Assembly: GCA_030278955.1 (NCBI GenBank)
Contig: JAOANR010000001.1
Coordinates: forward strand, 43,178,890-43,242,889
Direction of reading: 5' to 3'
Length of the DNA stretch: 64,000 nucleotides
Source of the DNA: Hygrophila difformis
Lineage: Eukaryota > Streptophyta > Magnoliopsida > Lamiales > Acanthaceae
The translations under genes and the position numbers were made by a program. Positions 1 through 10,094 of the stretch are shown here, piece after piece. Positions within the stretch are counted from its first letter, which is position 1; each line of letters begins with the position of its first letter. Under the pieces are notes generated by a model. It was given only the letters and a program-made list of their open reading frames with translations. It was not told the DNA's origin and searched no databases.

Positions 1-502
1 CCGAAGCAACCATAGGGGCCCCGACCATCCCAGAGACATCCTAGAACTCATACTCTATAAGTCGACACCTTTCGTACCAATTTTGGTGGTCTCAAGTAGA
101 TCGTAATGCAAGATTTGATCAAGAAACTAAAATCTGTCTCAGAAATCGCACTTACGCGCGATCTCTGTAATCCGCATAAAACTCCCATCTCGAATGTTCA
201 AAACGTAAAAGTCAAAACTAAGATTTTGTGTCTAAGACATTAATCTGTGTTGTGTTAAAATTTCAAGAATTTTCATCAACATTGGACCCCGAAATCAAAT
301 CTGGTATTCTCTGTATTTTTTTTCACAAAATCGGAAAAGTTAATAGATGTGTCCGACTTCAATGGTATTTTTCTAATGGGTTCAATCGAAATTAATCTTT
401 GATGTAAAATTGAAAGTTGTAGTTAATTGCCTGAAGCATGTTTCTGTAAAATTTCATAAGTTTTTGTTAACGTTTGAGCCTCCGAAAACGACCTGGTTGT
501 CT
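1..502. repeat. Left-edge repetitive sequence, no gene
   Basis: No coding potential was recognised. The segment contains two similar stretches reading 'aaaatttca.aa.tttt..t.aac.tt.gacc', at about 258-290 and 448-475. The long LTR at 58.6 kb contains similar phrases in reverse orientation, so this is probably the inner part of a related LTR. It differs from the KIN17 array, which begins at about 503. The exact element is not identified. Confidence 0.35.
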
Positions 503-852
503 GTGATTTGGGGCATTTTTCAGATTTCGGAAAGAGTGGGAGAGAAGGGAGAGCCAATCGGGTGAGGGAAAAGGGGAAGATATTGGACTTGCTCTAATCA
601 TCGCATTCACATGGAGATTTATCAATCGGTTGTGTTCACCAAGAATCATTCAAGACATTGAGGCGAGGTTTATGTTTGCAATTTCTTACGTGTTGGGGTG
701 ATCAGGGATGATTTTCCGGCGAGTTTCGCACCAGAAAATGGCCGAACAGCCGTTCTGGTGCAGAGCATACACTAGGAGACAAGGACCGCGCGCCCAGCGC
801 GTGGGTCCAGACAGGGCACGTGCTGTCGCGCTGGGTGCACGACATGACCCTG
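503..852 (-). mobile_element. LTR-K fragment (internally deleted)
   Basis: The segment matches the first ~590 bp of LTR-K as read on the + strand (gatttggggcatttttcag onward). It lacks about 200 bp between 'aatcggttgt' and 'ccaagaatcattc'. It ends at the same 'gacatgaccct' breakpoint where the other partial LTR-K copies end. It belongs to a unit whose KIN17 part lies outside or is lost at the left edge. Confidence 0.6.
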
Positions 853-1015
853 TTTAAAATAGCACCAAGCGTAAAATGGATTTTAATTATTGTCTGGTGC
901 GATAAACATGAGTGGACTAAATTGGACAACGCCAATTCTAAATTTATGAAATAGAACCATAGTACCAAGCGTAAAGTAGATTTTAATAATTGTTTCAAAT
1001 TTGTGTACTTTGACA

Positions 1016-1187
1016 AGTTGGCCTGAGTGGTATGGGGCTCTGGCAGCTTATGCAAATTTTTCTTGTTCTAGGCTTTGTGTATGAAGAATTCTACTTTGGG
1101 AGAGGCAACCGTTCAGTGCCCACCCTATTTTCGAGGATTAATTTTGGTCCAATGAGTCATGGGATACACTGATATTCACCTAAAAAA
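1016..1187 (+). mobile_element. tRNA-derived SINE, array copy 1
   Basis: An A-box-like motif (ggcctgagtgg) is followed about 45 bp later by a degraded B-box-like motif (tgttctagg; other copies read tgttcgaga). The unit ends about 170 bp on in an A/T-rich tail. This is the layout of a plant tRNA-derived SINE. It sits in the KIN17 5' flank at the same place in every unit, so the copies are array duplicates and not independent insertions. Confidence 0.6.
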
Positions 1188-1498
1188 ATTATTTTTAAAT
1201 ATAAAATAAAATAATAATACCACATATTCTTGTATAATAAAAATAAACATATTAATAATAATGATAAATAGGGACCAGCGCAAACCACTTTACCAATACC
1301 TTAGTGTCAAGTTTACCCAAAAAAAAAGAAAAAAAAAAGATAAATTAGCGAGCCCGCTGTTTATAAAGCTGCATAAAACCACAAACCTATTAAGCTAAAT
1401 GCCAAACCCAAGCCTATTTATAAAAAAATATTTGCTAGCATGGTCTATTCATTCAATCCCCATATTCGTATCTATTTGCCCATTGGCAATTTTTTTCC

Positions 1499-1999
1499 AT
1501 GGGAAAGAATGAATTCCTGACGCCGAAGTCGATTGCAAAGTGAATCAAGGCGAAGGGTTTGCAGAAACTGCGATGGTATTGCCAGATGTGCCAAAAACAA
1601 TGCCGGGACGAGAACGAATTCAACTGCCACTCTATGAGCAAGTGCCACAAGAGCTAGATGCAGTTTTTCGGCCAATACCCCACCCTAGTTATAGCGGCTA
1701 TTCTGAAGAATTCGAAAGTATTTTATCGAGCACATGAGGCCCAGCCACTGATTCAGCCGTATGGCTGCCACCGTAGTCTACAACGAGTACATCGCCGATC
1801 GCCATCATGTTCGCATGAATTCCACTCAGTGGGCTATGCCGACGGAGTTCGTCAAGTATTTGGGCAGGACTGCAAAGTGTAAGGTCGAGGAGACCCCTAA
1901 GGTTTGGTTTATAACTTATATCGATGTAGATACAGAGACCCTATTTAAGGAGAAAAGATGAAAAATAAGAGGACCAAGGTGGATATTGCGGAAGAGAAG
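1499..1999 (+). pseudogene. KIN17: KIN17 N-terminal block, copy 1 (pseudogene)
   Basis: The reading starts MGKNEFLTPKSIAK and then hits TGA at 1,541-1,543, where plant KIN17 proteins have a basic residue (probably CGA to TGA). Reading on in the same frame gives IKAKGLQKLRWYCQMCQKQC, the C2H2 zinc-finger region that binds nucleic acid in KIN17. A second stop (TAG) follows 'CHKS', and the zinc-finger 'CHC' has become 'CHS'. The winged-helix part is then found in another frame (AATVVYNEYIADRHHVRMNS, then WFITYID and ETLFKEK). The block ends exactly where LTR-K begins. Intact KIN17 would continue into an E/K/Q-rich stretch. Identification is firm because order and motifs match the whole N-terminal half of the family. 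It cannot make a functional protein. Confidence 0.88.
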
Positions 2000-2591
2000 T
2001 GTAATGACCCGATTAAGTTATTATTTGGACCGGGTATTTTATTTACTTTGTTTTTTAGCAGCCCAATTCTGGAAGGGGCGCAATGGATTTTTATAGTTGA
2101 TTTGGGGCAATTTTCAGATTTCAGACAAAGTGGGAGAAGAAGGGAGAGCCAATCGGGTGAGGGAAAAGGGGAAGATCTTCGACTTGCTCTAATCATCGCA
2201 TTCACTTGGAGACTTCTCAATCGGTTGTTGGTAGGTGATTCTCCTCGCTCTCCTCTCAGTATTGATATTTATTTCATTTGGATTGGTGTTGATTGGAGAA
2301 GATTTCGATGTTAGGGTTCGTGGTGGATTTTAGATGTGTTCTGGACGAATTGAAGGTTGGAATTGTCAGAGTGAAGGCCAAGAATCATTCAAGACATTGA
2401 GGCAAGGGTTATGTTTGCAATTTCTTACGTGTTGGGTGCTTCAAGGATGGTTTTCCGGCGAGTTTTTTAAACCAGAAAACAATCGAACAACCGTTCTGGT
2501 GCAGAGCGCGCGCTCGGAGGCAAGGACCGCGTGCCCAGCGTGTGGTTCCAGACAGGGCACGTGTTGGCACGCTGGGTGGACGACAGGACCC
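2000..2591 (-). mobile_element. LTR-K fragment after KIN17 copy 1
   Basis: It starts TGTAATGACCCG directly after the KIN17 'gaagagaag' and ends 592 bp later at 'gacaggaccct', inside LTR-K. The remaining 1.4 kb of LTR-K and the KIN17 central block are missing, which gives the short 1,731-bp unit. Confidence 0.8.
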
Positions 2592-2755
2592 TATTTAAAG
2601 TAGTACCAAACGTAAAATGGATTTTAATTATTGTCTGGTACCATAAACATGAGTGGACTTAATTGGACAAGGCCAATTCTAAATTTATGGTACAAAATCA
2701 CAGTACAATGCAGAAAGTAAATTTTAATTATTTTTTAAAAATTGTGCACTTTGAG
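2592..2755. repeat. Dispersed repeat 'tggacaaggccaattct' (KIN17 5' flank)
   Basis: It holds two near-direct repeats (gtaccaaacgtaaaatgg... and gtacaatgcagaaagtaa...) around 'gagtggacttaattggacaaggcc'. Equivalent segments precede the SINE in the other units. Inverted relatives lie at about 35,545-35,620 and about 53,620-53,670, so this is probably a MITE-like dispersed repeat. Its ends are not defined. Confidence 0.45.
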
Positions 2756-2928
2756 AAGTTGATCTGAGTGGTATGGGGCTCTGGCAGGTTAAATAAATGT
2801 CTTTTGTTCGAGGCTTTGTGTATGCAGAATTCTACTTTGGAAGAGGCAACCATTCAATGCTCACCTAATTTTTGAGGATTAATCTTGGTCCAATGAGTCA
2901 TGGGATACACTGATATTTACCTAAAAAA
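2756..2928 (+). mobile_element. tRNA-derived SINE, array copy 2
   Basis: Same SINE and position as copy 1. The A-box reads gatctgagtgg and the B-box tgttcgagg, followed by 'gggatacactgatattta' and an A-rich end. Confidence 0.6.
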
Positions 2929-3229
2929 TTATTTTTATATATAAAATAAAATAAATAATACCACATATTCTTGTATAATAAAATCAAGCATATTAATAAT
3001 AATCATAAATAGGGACCAGCGCAAACCACTTTACCAATACCTTAGTGTCAAGTTTACCCAAAAAAAAAGATAAATTAGCAAGCCCGCTGTTTATAAAGGC
3101 TGCATAAAACTACAAACCTATTAAGCTAAATGCCAAACCCAAGCCTATTTATAAAAAAATATTTGTTAGCATGGCCTATTCGTTCAATCCCCATATTCGT
3201 ATCTATTTGCCCATTGGCAATTTTTTTCC

Positions 3230-3530
3230 ATGGGAAAGAATGAATTCCTGACGCCGAAGTCGATTGCAAAGTGAATCAAGGCGAAGGGTTTGCAGAAACT
3301 GCGATGGTATTGCCAGATGTGCCAGAAACAATGCCGGGACGAGAACGAATTCAACTGCCACTGTATGAGCAAGTGCCGCAAGAGCTAGATGCAGTTTTTC
3401 GGCCAATACCCCACCCTAGTTATAGCGGCTATTCTGAAGAATTCGAAAGTATTTTATCGAGCACATGAGGCCCAGCCACTGATTCAGCCGTATGGCTGCC
3501 ACCGTAGTCTACAACGAGTACATCGCCGAT
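3230..3530 (+). pseudogene. KIN17: KIN17 N-terminal block, copy 2, cut by assembly gap
   Basis: It carries the same nonsense codon as copy 1 (TGA at 3,272-3,274, after MGKNEFLTPKSIAK), so the two derive from an already dead ancestor. The zinc-finger stretch 'LRWYCQMCQKQCRDENEFNC' is readable after the stop. The sequence runs into N at 3,531 within 'YNEYIAD'. Everything after that is unknown here. Confidence 0.85.
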
Positions 3531-4030
3531 NNNNNNNNNNNNNNNNNNNNNNNNNNNNNNNNNNNNNNNNNNNNNNNNNNNNNNNNNNNNNNNNNNNNNN
3601 NNNNNNNNNNNNNNNNNNNNNNNNNNNNNNNNNNNNNNNNNNNNNNNNNNNNNNNNNNNNNNNNNNNNNNNNNNNNNNNNNNNNNNNNNNNNNNNNNNNN
3701 NNNNNNNNNNNNNNNNNNNNNNNNNNNNNNNNNNNNNNNNNNNNNNNNNNNNNNNNNNNNNNNNNNNNNNNNNNNNNNNNNNNNNNNNNNNNNNNNNNNN
3801 NNNNNNNNNNNNNNNNNNNNNNNNNNNNNNNNNNNNNNNNNNNNNNNNNNNNNNNNNNNNNNNNNNNNNNNNNNNNNNNNNNNNNNNNNNNNNNNNNNNN
3901 NNNNNNNNNNNNNNNNNNNNNNNNNNNNNNNNNNNNNNNNNNNNNNNNNNNNNNNNNNNNNNNNNNNNNNNNNNNNNNNNNNNNNNNNNNNNNNNNNNNN
4001 NNNNNNNNNNNNNNNNNNNNNNNNNNNNNN
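3531..4030. other. Assembly gap, exactly 500 N
   Basis: The run of exactly 500 N replaces the rest of KIN17 copy 2 and most of an LTR-K fragment. By comparison with copy 1, about 730 bp would be expected between the two flanks, so the gap length looks like a placeholder. Open frames reported through it have no meaning. Confidence 0.97.
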
Positions 4031-4108
4031 GCGCATGGGTCCCGACAGGGCACACACCACAGGCGGCGCGTGGGCACGCGCTGGCGTGCTGGGTGCAAGA
4101 CAGACCCT
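4031..4108 (-). mobile_element. LTR-K fragment after the gap
   Basis: It matches the last ~80 bp of the other partial LTR-K copies, including 'gcgcatgggtcccgacaggg' and the terminal 'cagaccct'. This variant is closer to the fragments at 8.4, 13.2 and 24.2 kb than to the one at 2.0 kb. Confidence 0.7.
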
Positions 4109-4275
4109 ATTTGAAATAGTACCAAGCGTAAACTGGATTTTAATTATTGTCTGGTACAATAAACCCTGAGTGGACTAAATTGGACAAGGCCAGTTCTAAA
4201 TGCATGGTACAAAACCATAGTACCATGCGTAAACTGGATTTTAATTATTGTTTTAAAATTTGTTGTACATTGACA

Positions 4276-4447
4276 AGTTGGCCTGAGTGGTATGAGGGCC
4301 TCTGGCAGCTTAAGCAAATGTCTCTTGTTCGAGACTTTGTGTATGCAGAATTCTGCTTTGGGAGAGGCAACCGTTCAAATGCCCCACCGATTTTTTAGGA
4401 TTAATCTTGGTCCATGAGTCATGGGATACACTAATATTCCCAAAAAA
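4276..4447 (+). mobile_element. tRNA-derived SINE, array copy 3
   Basis: The A-box (ggcctgagtgg) and B-box (tgttcgagac) are well preserved. The tail is 'gggatacactaatattcccaaaaaa'. It lies in the 5' flank of KIN17 copy 3, about 300 bp before the ATG. Confidence 0.62.
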
Positions 4448-4599
4448 TTATTTTTATATTAAATAAAATAATAATACCACATATTCTTGTATAATAAAAT
4501 TAAGCATATTAATAATAATGTTAAATAGGGACCAGCGCAAACCACTTTTGCCAATACCTCAGTGTCAAGTTTACCCAAAAAAAGAAAAAAAAAGATAAA

Positions 4600-4625
4600 T
4601 TAGCGAGCCCGCTGTTTATAAAACC
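4600..4625 (+). promoter_or_regulatory. TATA-like site upstream of KIN17 copy 3
   Basis: 'gcccgctgtttataaaa' lies about 130 bp before the ATG. It is preserved in all 5'-complete units (near 1,352, 3,087, 9,451, 14,291 and 25,241). It could be the old KIN17 core promoter. There is no evidence that it is active. Confidence 0.3.
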
Positions 4626-4752
4626 TTCATAAAGCCATAAATCTATTCAGCTACATGGCAAACACAAGCCTATTTACAAAAATTGTTTGTTAGCATCGCC
4701 TATTCGTTCAATCCCCATATTCGTATCTATTTGCCCATCGACAATTTTCTCC

Positions 4753-5248
4753 ATGAGGAAGATGAATTCTTGACACCGAAGTCGATAAGCGAATCAAGGC
4801 GGAGGGTTTGCAAAAACTGTGATGGTATTGCCAGATGTTCCAGAAACAGTGCCGGGACGAGAACGGATTCAACTACCACTGTATGAGCAAGTACATAAGA
4901 GCCAGATGCAGATTTCCGGCCAAAACCCGACCCTAGTTGTTAGCGGCTATTTTGAAAAATTCGAATGTGCTTTTTCTCGAGCATATGAGGCGCTGCCACC
5001 GATTCAACCAAATCGTTGCCACCGTAGTCTACAACGACGACATCGCCGATCACCATCATGTTCGCGTGATATCCACTCAGTGGGCTACACTGACGGAGTT
5101 CGTCAAGTATTTGGGCAGGACTGGAAAGTGTAAGGTCGGGGAGACCACTAAGGCTTGGTTCATAACTTATATTGATCGAGATACAGAGACCCTATTTAAG
5201 GAGAAGATGAAAAATAAGAGGACCAAGGCGGATATTATGGAAGAGAAG
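4753..5248 (+). pseudogene. KIN17: KIN17 N-terminal block, copy 3 (pseudogene)
   Basis: Relative to copies 1 and 2 the start region has lost one base (atgaggaagatgaattc against atgggaaagaatgaattc). It has also lost four bases after 'aagtcgat'. The zinc-finger part is therefore out of frame with the ATG. Later the winged-helix segment is open and clear (ATVVYNDDIADHHHVRVIST, TEFVKYLGRTGKCKV, WFITYIDRDTETLFKEKMKN). It stops at the LTR-K boundary, where the five bases before the LTR are AGAAG. Copies 5 and 7 carry the same two deletions. Confidence 0.88.
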
Positions 5249-7252
5249 TGTAATGACCCGATTAAGTTGTTATTTGGACCGATATTTTATTCACTTGGTT
5301 TTTTAGCAGCCCCATTCCGGAAGGGGCCCAGATGGATGTTTAATAGGTCATTTGGGGCATTTTTCAGATTCCAGACAGAGTGGGAGAAAAAGGGAGAGCC
5401 AATCGGGTGAGGGAAAAGGGGAAGATCTAGGACTTACTCGATTCCTCACGTTCTCTTGAAGATTTCTCAATCGGTTGTTGGTAAGTGATTCCCTTCGCTC
5501 TCCTCTCCGTATTGATATTTATTTCTTTTGGATTGGTGTTGATTGGAGAATATTTCGATGTTAGGGTCTGTGGTGGATTTTGATGTGTTTTGGACGAATT
5601 GGAGGTTGGAATCGTCGGAGTGAAGGCCAAGAATCATTCACGACATGGAGGCAAGAGTTATATTTGCAATTTCTTACGTGTTGGGGGTGTTCGTGGATGG
5701 TTTTCTGTCAAGTTTCGCACCAGAAAATGGCCGAACAACCGTTCTAGTGCAGAGAATCGTGCTCGGAAGCAAGGACTGCGTGCCCAGCGCGTGGGTGCAG
5801 AAAGGGCACGCTCTGGCGCGCTAGGTGCACGACAGGACCCTGTTTTGGTTCGTTTTATGTGATTTTTTATGTCTAAATGCCTAAATTATTGCTCTTAGTT
5901 GTGTTTCGACTTCTCCCTACCTTATTTATGATTCATTGAGTGATTAAATAGCGGTGAGGGTTGTTGAATAGACTTGAGCAATTGTTAAATTGTGACATTG
6001 TTAATTAATCATTGTGTAATGAATTGTGACGTTAATGTCTTAGCCTAGGGGCTATGTATTGAATCTTTTATGCATTGAGAAGCATGCGAACCTAGTGATT
6101 AGGTGTCGGAATATCTTGGTATTTTGCATATACATGTTATTGCATTGGAATTGACTGATATGTAACTCGATTGGTTGTTATGATGTTTATGTTTGGTCGG
6201 GCAACCTTCACAGGTGTTGTTGAGTCTTGATGGCCCTGCGAGGTAGATTATTGGTTGTTATACCTGTAATATGATTGATCGGGTAGGCTTCATGGGTGTT
6301 GTTGAATCCCGATGACCCTACGGGGTGTATGATTTAGCTGTTATTGCCTTTGATTTGGCTGTTATTGCCTGTGATTTGGCTTATGCCTGTGATTTGGATG
6401 CGATGCCTATGATCTCTGCGGGGATGGTATATAGTACCTTGTAACGGGTTAGAGTTGATGGTATCCTCACCCGTAGGTTCATACCGCCTGGGTTTTAGGT
6501 GTCGGCTAGGCATACTCATTTGCATTTGCATATAGGGTAGATAAGTGTATGTTAGACCATGCATCACGTGCATAAATTATATGATTGTGGTTAAAGCACC
6601 GATATGGGACGGTGATGTTTATTTTGCTTTAATTAAATTCTGTTCTTTTATGTATTTTATTATTTATTATTATTAATTATTTTTCCCTTACTCCCCTGCA
6701 CGTAGCCCTTGCTCAGTACGTTGTAGTTACTCCCTTTGCTTTGTTTGTTTTATAGATCCTGCTGGAAGCGCTGGAGCATGACTGCGTTTTGGGTGTTGAG
6801 AGATCAAATAGATAGGATTCCTTTGTTTATTTTATTATATGTGTTAAGGTGATACTTTGTTGCTGTTTTCTTATTTGGTACTTGTATTATTGCTAGTTGA
6901 GGCCTGTGAATCTAGGATTTATTTTATGTCGGCATGTGGCCCTATGTGCTTTACTGCTTTGGGCTGGTAGCCCTGTTTTGATATATTGGCATGTTGCCTG
7001 GTATTGATTTGTGACGCTTGCAGCCTGGATGAGTTTGCTGGGATTATTATTTGGTTTTATGTGAGATGTTATTCATGTTTATGTGTTTTATTTGTTTTTA
7101 GCTTCTGCATTTAATATGATTAATCAAATAATCACTTTAGGTGTTTACTCAGCCTTGTACTAACTGTTTTGAATTAGCTTGCCACTAGTTTAGGATAGTT
7201 AGTATGGCAGTAATGATTGCGAAAATCAGGTTTGAATTTTCAGAGTGTTACA
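5249..7252 (-). mobile_element. LTR-K, complete solo LTR inserted in KIN17 (copy 1)
   Basis: This 2,004-bp insertion interrupts KIN17. On the + strand it begins TGTAATGACC and ends ..GTGTTACA, so it has TG/CA ends. The flanks are AGAAG and AAAGG (AAAAG in other copies), an imperfect 5-bp target duplication. Minus orientation is inferred because that strand starts TGTAAC(G/A)CCC, like the LTR at 58.6 kb. It also shares with that LTR the order 'ggatc..., gagcatgactg, actgagcaagg'. There is no internal region, PBS or protein, so it is a solo LTR, most likely of a Ty3/gypsy element (inference). Inside are two ~85-bp half-repeats (gggcaaccttcacagg at ~6,200 and gggtaggcttcatggg at ~6,280) and several copies of 'gttattgcctttgatttg' near 6,340-6,410. 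Confidence 0.72.
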
Positions 7253-7676
7253 AAAGGAAGCAAGAGAAGGAGATTTAGAGACAAATTGAGCGGGCCAAGC
7301 AAATGCGGATGATGGGTTGGGATGAGAAGCGTGAAGAAGATGGGACATTAAATCAAGAATGCTGGAGAAAAGTGATGTGATGGGTGATAACAAAATCAAG
7401 TTGAGCTTAGGATTGTCGAAGAAAGCCGGAGAATCGAATGAGATGCTGGAGAGCTCTAGAATAATGTTTGGCGATGGGGAATATGAGGGTAAGAGTGGGA
7501 AGAGGAAAAGGGAAGGCAGTCCATCAACAAAGAATGCATCAGTGTTGGATGAGTTGATGGAGGAGGAAGAGAAGGCGAAGGAGAAGATCAATAAGAAAGA
7601 TTATTGGTTGTTTGAGGGGATAATTGTGAAGGTTATGAGTAAAGCATTTGCAGATAAAAGGTATTATAAGAACTAG
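7253..7676 (+). pseudogene. KIN17: KIN17 central block, copy 1 (pseudogene)
   Basis: The block resumes KIN17 right after the LTR with a K/Q/E-rich stretch that has a stop (gagatttag), then RQIERAKQMRMMGWDEK. A frameshift follows and a 105-codon frame opens at 7,359. It contains IKLSLGLSKKAGESNEMLES, KRKREGSPSTKNASVLDELM, then EEEKAKEKIN and DYWLFEGIIVKVMSK. The last motif is the start of the conserved KIN17 C-terminal region. It stops after 'YYKN', where intact KIN17 continues into the KOW domain. The missing part appears, on the other strand, at 34.7-34.9 kb. Confidence 0.88.
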
Positions 7677-7991
7677 TATAACCCCTGCCCAGATGGACTG
7701 GGATTTGGTAGTAATGAGAAAATAAAATGAGAAAACCGCCGATGTTTGGCAATGAACTTCTAATATCCATAGCTTAATTTGGCTTGCGCAATTCCAATCG
7801 AGATATGAATATACGTAAACAAATAACGATTAGCATAAAGCCACAAAGTCATGGACATACAATCACCCAAATCTAATTTATCTTGAATACAAACCTTTTA
7901 ATTCAAGCAGAACAATAGGGAACACCTCCTATCACTATCACCAAACAAACTTGCCCTCAAAGTGGGGAAGGGAAATGTGACAAAGGCCAAA
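7677..7991 (+). repeat. KIN17 downstream flank, array copy 1
   Basis: This non-coding segment follows each central block (cccagatggac..ggatttggtag ... ggggaagggaaatgtgac). It is joined to a 5'-truncated KIN17 copy at 'ccaaatgt|atgagc'. The last unit does not have this junction and continues as 'ccaaatgtcaatacac', so the shared 'atgt' marks the recombination point. Confidence 0.7.
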
Positions 7992-8350
7992 TGTATGAGC
8001 AAGTCCCACAAGAGCCAGATGCAGATTTTTGGCCAAAACCCGACCCTAGTTGTTAGCGGCTATTCTGAAGAACTGGAAAGTACTTTTTTTCTAGCACAAG
8101 AGGCGCTGCCACCGATTCACCCAAATCGTTGCCATCGTAGTCTACAACGAGTACATCGCCAATCGCCATCATGTTCGCATGAATTCTACTCAGTGGGCTA
8201 CGTTGACGGAGTTCGTCAAGTATTTGCGCAGGACTGGAATGTGTAAGGTCGGGGAGACCCTTTATAACTTATATCGAACGAGATACAGAGACCCTATTTA
8301 AGGAGAAGATGAAAAATAAAAGGACCAAGGCGAATATTGTGGAAGAGAAG
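7992..8350 (+). pseudogene. KIN17: KIN17 N-terminal block, copy 4, 5'-truncated
   Basis: It begins inside the zinc finger (tgtatgagcaagtcccac, i.e. CMSKSHKSQMQIFGQNPTL) and so lacks the start, the first cysteines and the promoter. It then carries NPTLVVSGYSEELES and the winged-helix core with shifts of frame. About 12 bases of the 'KGW' region are missing (gagaccctttataac). It ends at 'gaagagaag' before an LTR-K fragment. Confidence 0.85.
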
Positions 8351-8960
8351 TGTAAAGACCCGATTAAGTTATTATTTGGACCGGGTATTTTATTTAGTTT
8401 TTTTTTTAGCAGCCAATTCCAGAAGGGGCCCAAATGGATGTTTTATAGTTGATCTGGGGCATTTTTCAGATTTCAGACAGAGTGGTAGAAAAGGGGAGAG
8501 CTGATCGAGTGAGGGGTAAGGGGAAGATCTTGGACTTGGTCTGATCACCGCATTCTCTTGGAGTTTTCTCAATCGGTTGTTGGTAATGATTCTCCTCGCT
8601 CTCTTCTCCATATTGATATTTATTTCGTTTGGATTGGTGTTGATTGGAGAAGATTTCGATGTTAGGGTTCGTGGTGGATTTTGATGTGTTTTGGGCAAAA
8701 TGGAGATTGGAATCGTCAGAATGAAGGTCAAAAATCATTCAAGACATTGAGGCAAGGGATATGCTTGTAATTTCTTACGTGTTGGGGTGTTCGGGGATGG
8801 TTTTCCGTTGAGTTTCGCACCACAAAATGGCCGAACAGCCGTTTGGGTGCAGAGCGCCCGCTCGGAAGCAAGGACCGCGCGTCCAGCGAATGAGTCCCGA
8901 CAAGGCACGCACAGGCGGCGCGTGGGCACGCGCTGGCGCGCTAGGTGCATGACAGACCCT
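8351..8960 (-). mobile_element. LTR-K fragment after KIN17 copy 4
   Basis: It covers the first ~610 bp of LTR-K (start TGTAAAGACCCG), ending at 'gacagaccct', the same breakpoint as at 2,591. It then joins the KIN17 5' flank of the next unit. Confidence 0.78.
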
Positions 8961-9123
8961 ATTTGAAATAGTACCTACGTAAACAGGATTTTAGTTATTG
9001 TCTGGTACAATAAACCTGAGTGGACTAAATTGGACAAGGCCAGTTCTAAATGTATGGTAAAAAACCATAGTACCATGCGTAAACTGGATTTTAATTATTG
9101 TTTAAAATTTGTGTACGTTGACA

Positions 9124-9295
9124 AGTTGGCCTGAGTGGTATGGGGCTCTGGCAGCTTAAGCAAATGTCTCTTGTTCGAGACTTTGTGTATGCAGAATTCT
9201 GCTTTGGGAGAGGCAACCGTTCAATGCCCACCCGATTTTTTAGGATTAATCTTGGTCCAATGAGTCCTGGGATACACTGATATTCCCCAAAAAAA
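9124..9295 (+). mobile_element. tRNA-derived SINE, array copy 4
   Basis: The A-box is ggcctgagtgg and the B-box tgttcgagac, with body 'gaattctgctttgggagagg' and an A-rich end. It lies one 4.84-kb period after copy 3. Confidence 0.62.
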
Positions 9296-9599
9296 TTATT
9301 TTTATATTAAATAAAATAATAATAACACATATTCTTGTATAATAAAATTAAGCATATTAATAATAATGATAAATAGGGACCATCGCAAACCACTTTGCCA
9401 ATACCTTAGTGTCAAGTTTACCCAAAAAAGAAAAAAAAAAGATAAATTAGCGAGCCCGCTGTTTATAAAACCTTCATAAAGCCATAAATCTATTCAGCTA
9501 CATGGCAAACACAAGCCTATTTACAAAAAATGTTTGTTAGCATCGCCTATAAAATCAATCCCCATATTCGTATCTATTTGCCCATCGACAATTTTCTCC

Positions 9600-10094
9600 A
9601 TGAGGAAGATGAATTCTTGATGCCGAAGTCGATAAGCGAATCAAGGCGGAGGGTTTGCAGAAACTGTGATGGTATTGCCAGATGTGCCAGAAACAGTTCC
9701 GGACGAGAACGGATTCAACTGCCACTGTATGAGCAAGTACCATAAGAGCCAGATGCAGATTTCCGGCCAAAACCCGACCCTAGTTGTTAGCGGCTATTTT
9801 GAAGAATTCGAATGTGCTTTTCTCGAGCATATGAGGCGTTGCCACCGATTCAACCAAATCGCTGCCACCGTAGTCTACAACGACTACATCGCCGATCACC
9901 ATCATGTTCGCGTGATATCCACTCAGTGGGCTACGCTGACGGAGTTCGTCAAGTATTTTGGCAGGACTGGAAAGTGTAAGGTCGGGGAGACCACTAAGGG
10001 TTGGTTTATAACTTATATTGATCGAGATACAGAGACCCTATACAAGGAGAAGATGAAAAATAAGAGGACCAAGGCGGATATTATGGAAGAGAAG
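9600..10094 (+). pseudogene. KIN17: KIN17 N-terminal block, copy 5 (pseudogene)
   Basis: The two small 5' deletions are the same as in copy 3. A long open frame (9,666-10,196) contains 'DENGFNCHCMSK', then GYFEEFE, HRFNQIAATVVYNDYIADH and GWFITYIDRDTET, but it lacks a KIN17 start. It reads about 100 bp into LTR-K, so any product would end in LTR-encoded residues. Five bases before the LTR: AGAAG. Confidence 0.88.

Noticed and set aside
3389..4169. Long open frames of 208-241 codons on both strands
   Set aside because: They run through 500 N and have no sequence content.
7226..7591. 121-codon frame on the minus strand (also at 12,072 and 23,033)
   Set aside because: It is antisense to the KIN17 central block; its openness mirrors the purine-rich codons on the sense strand.
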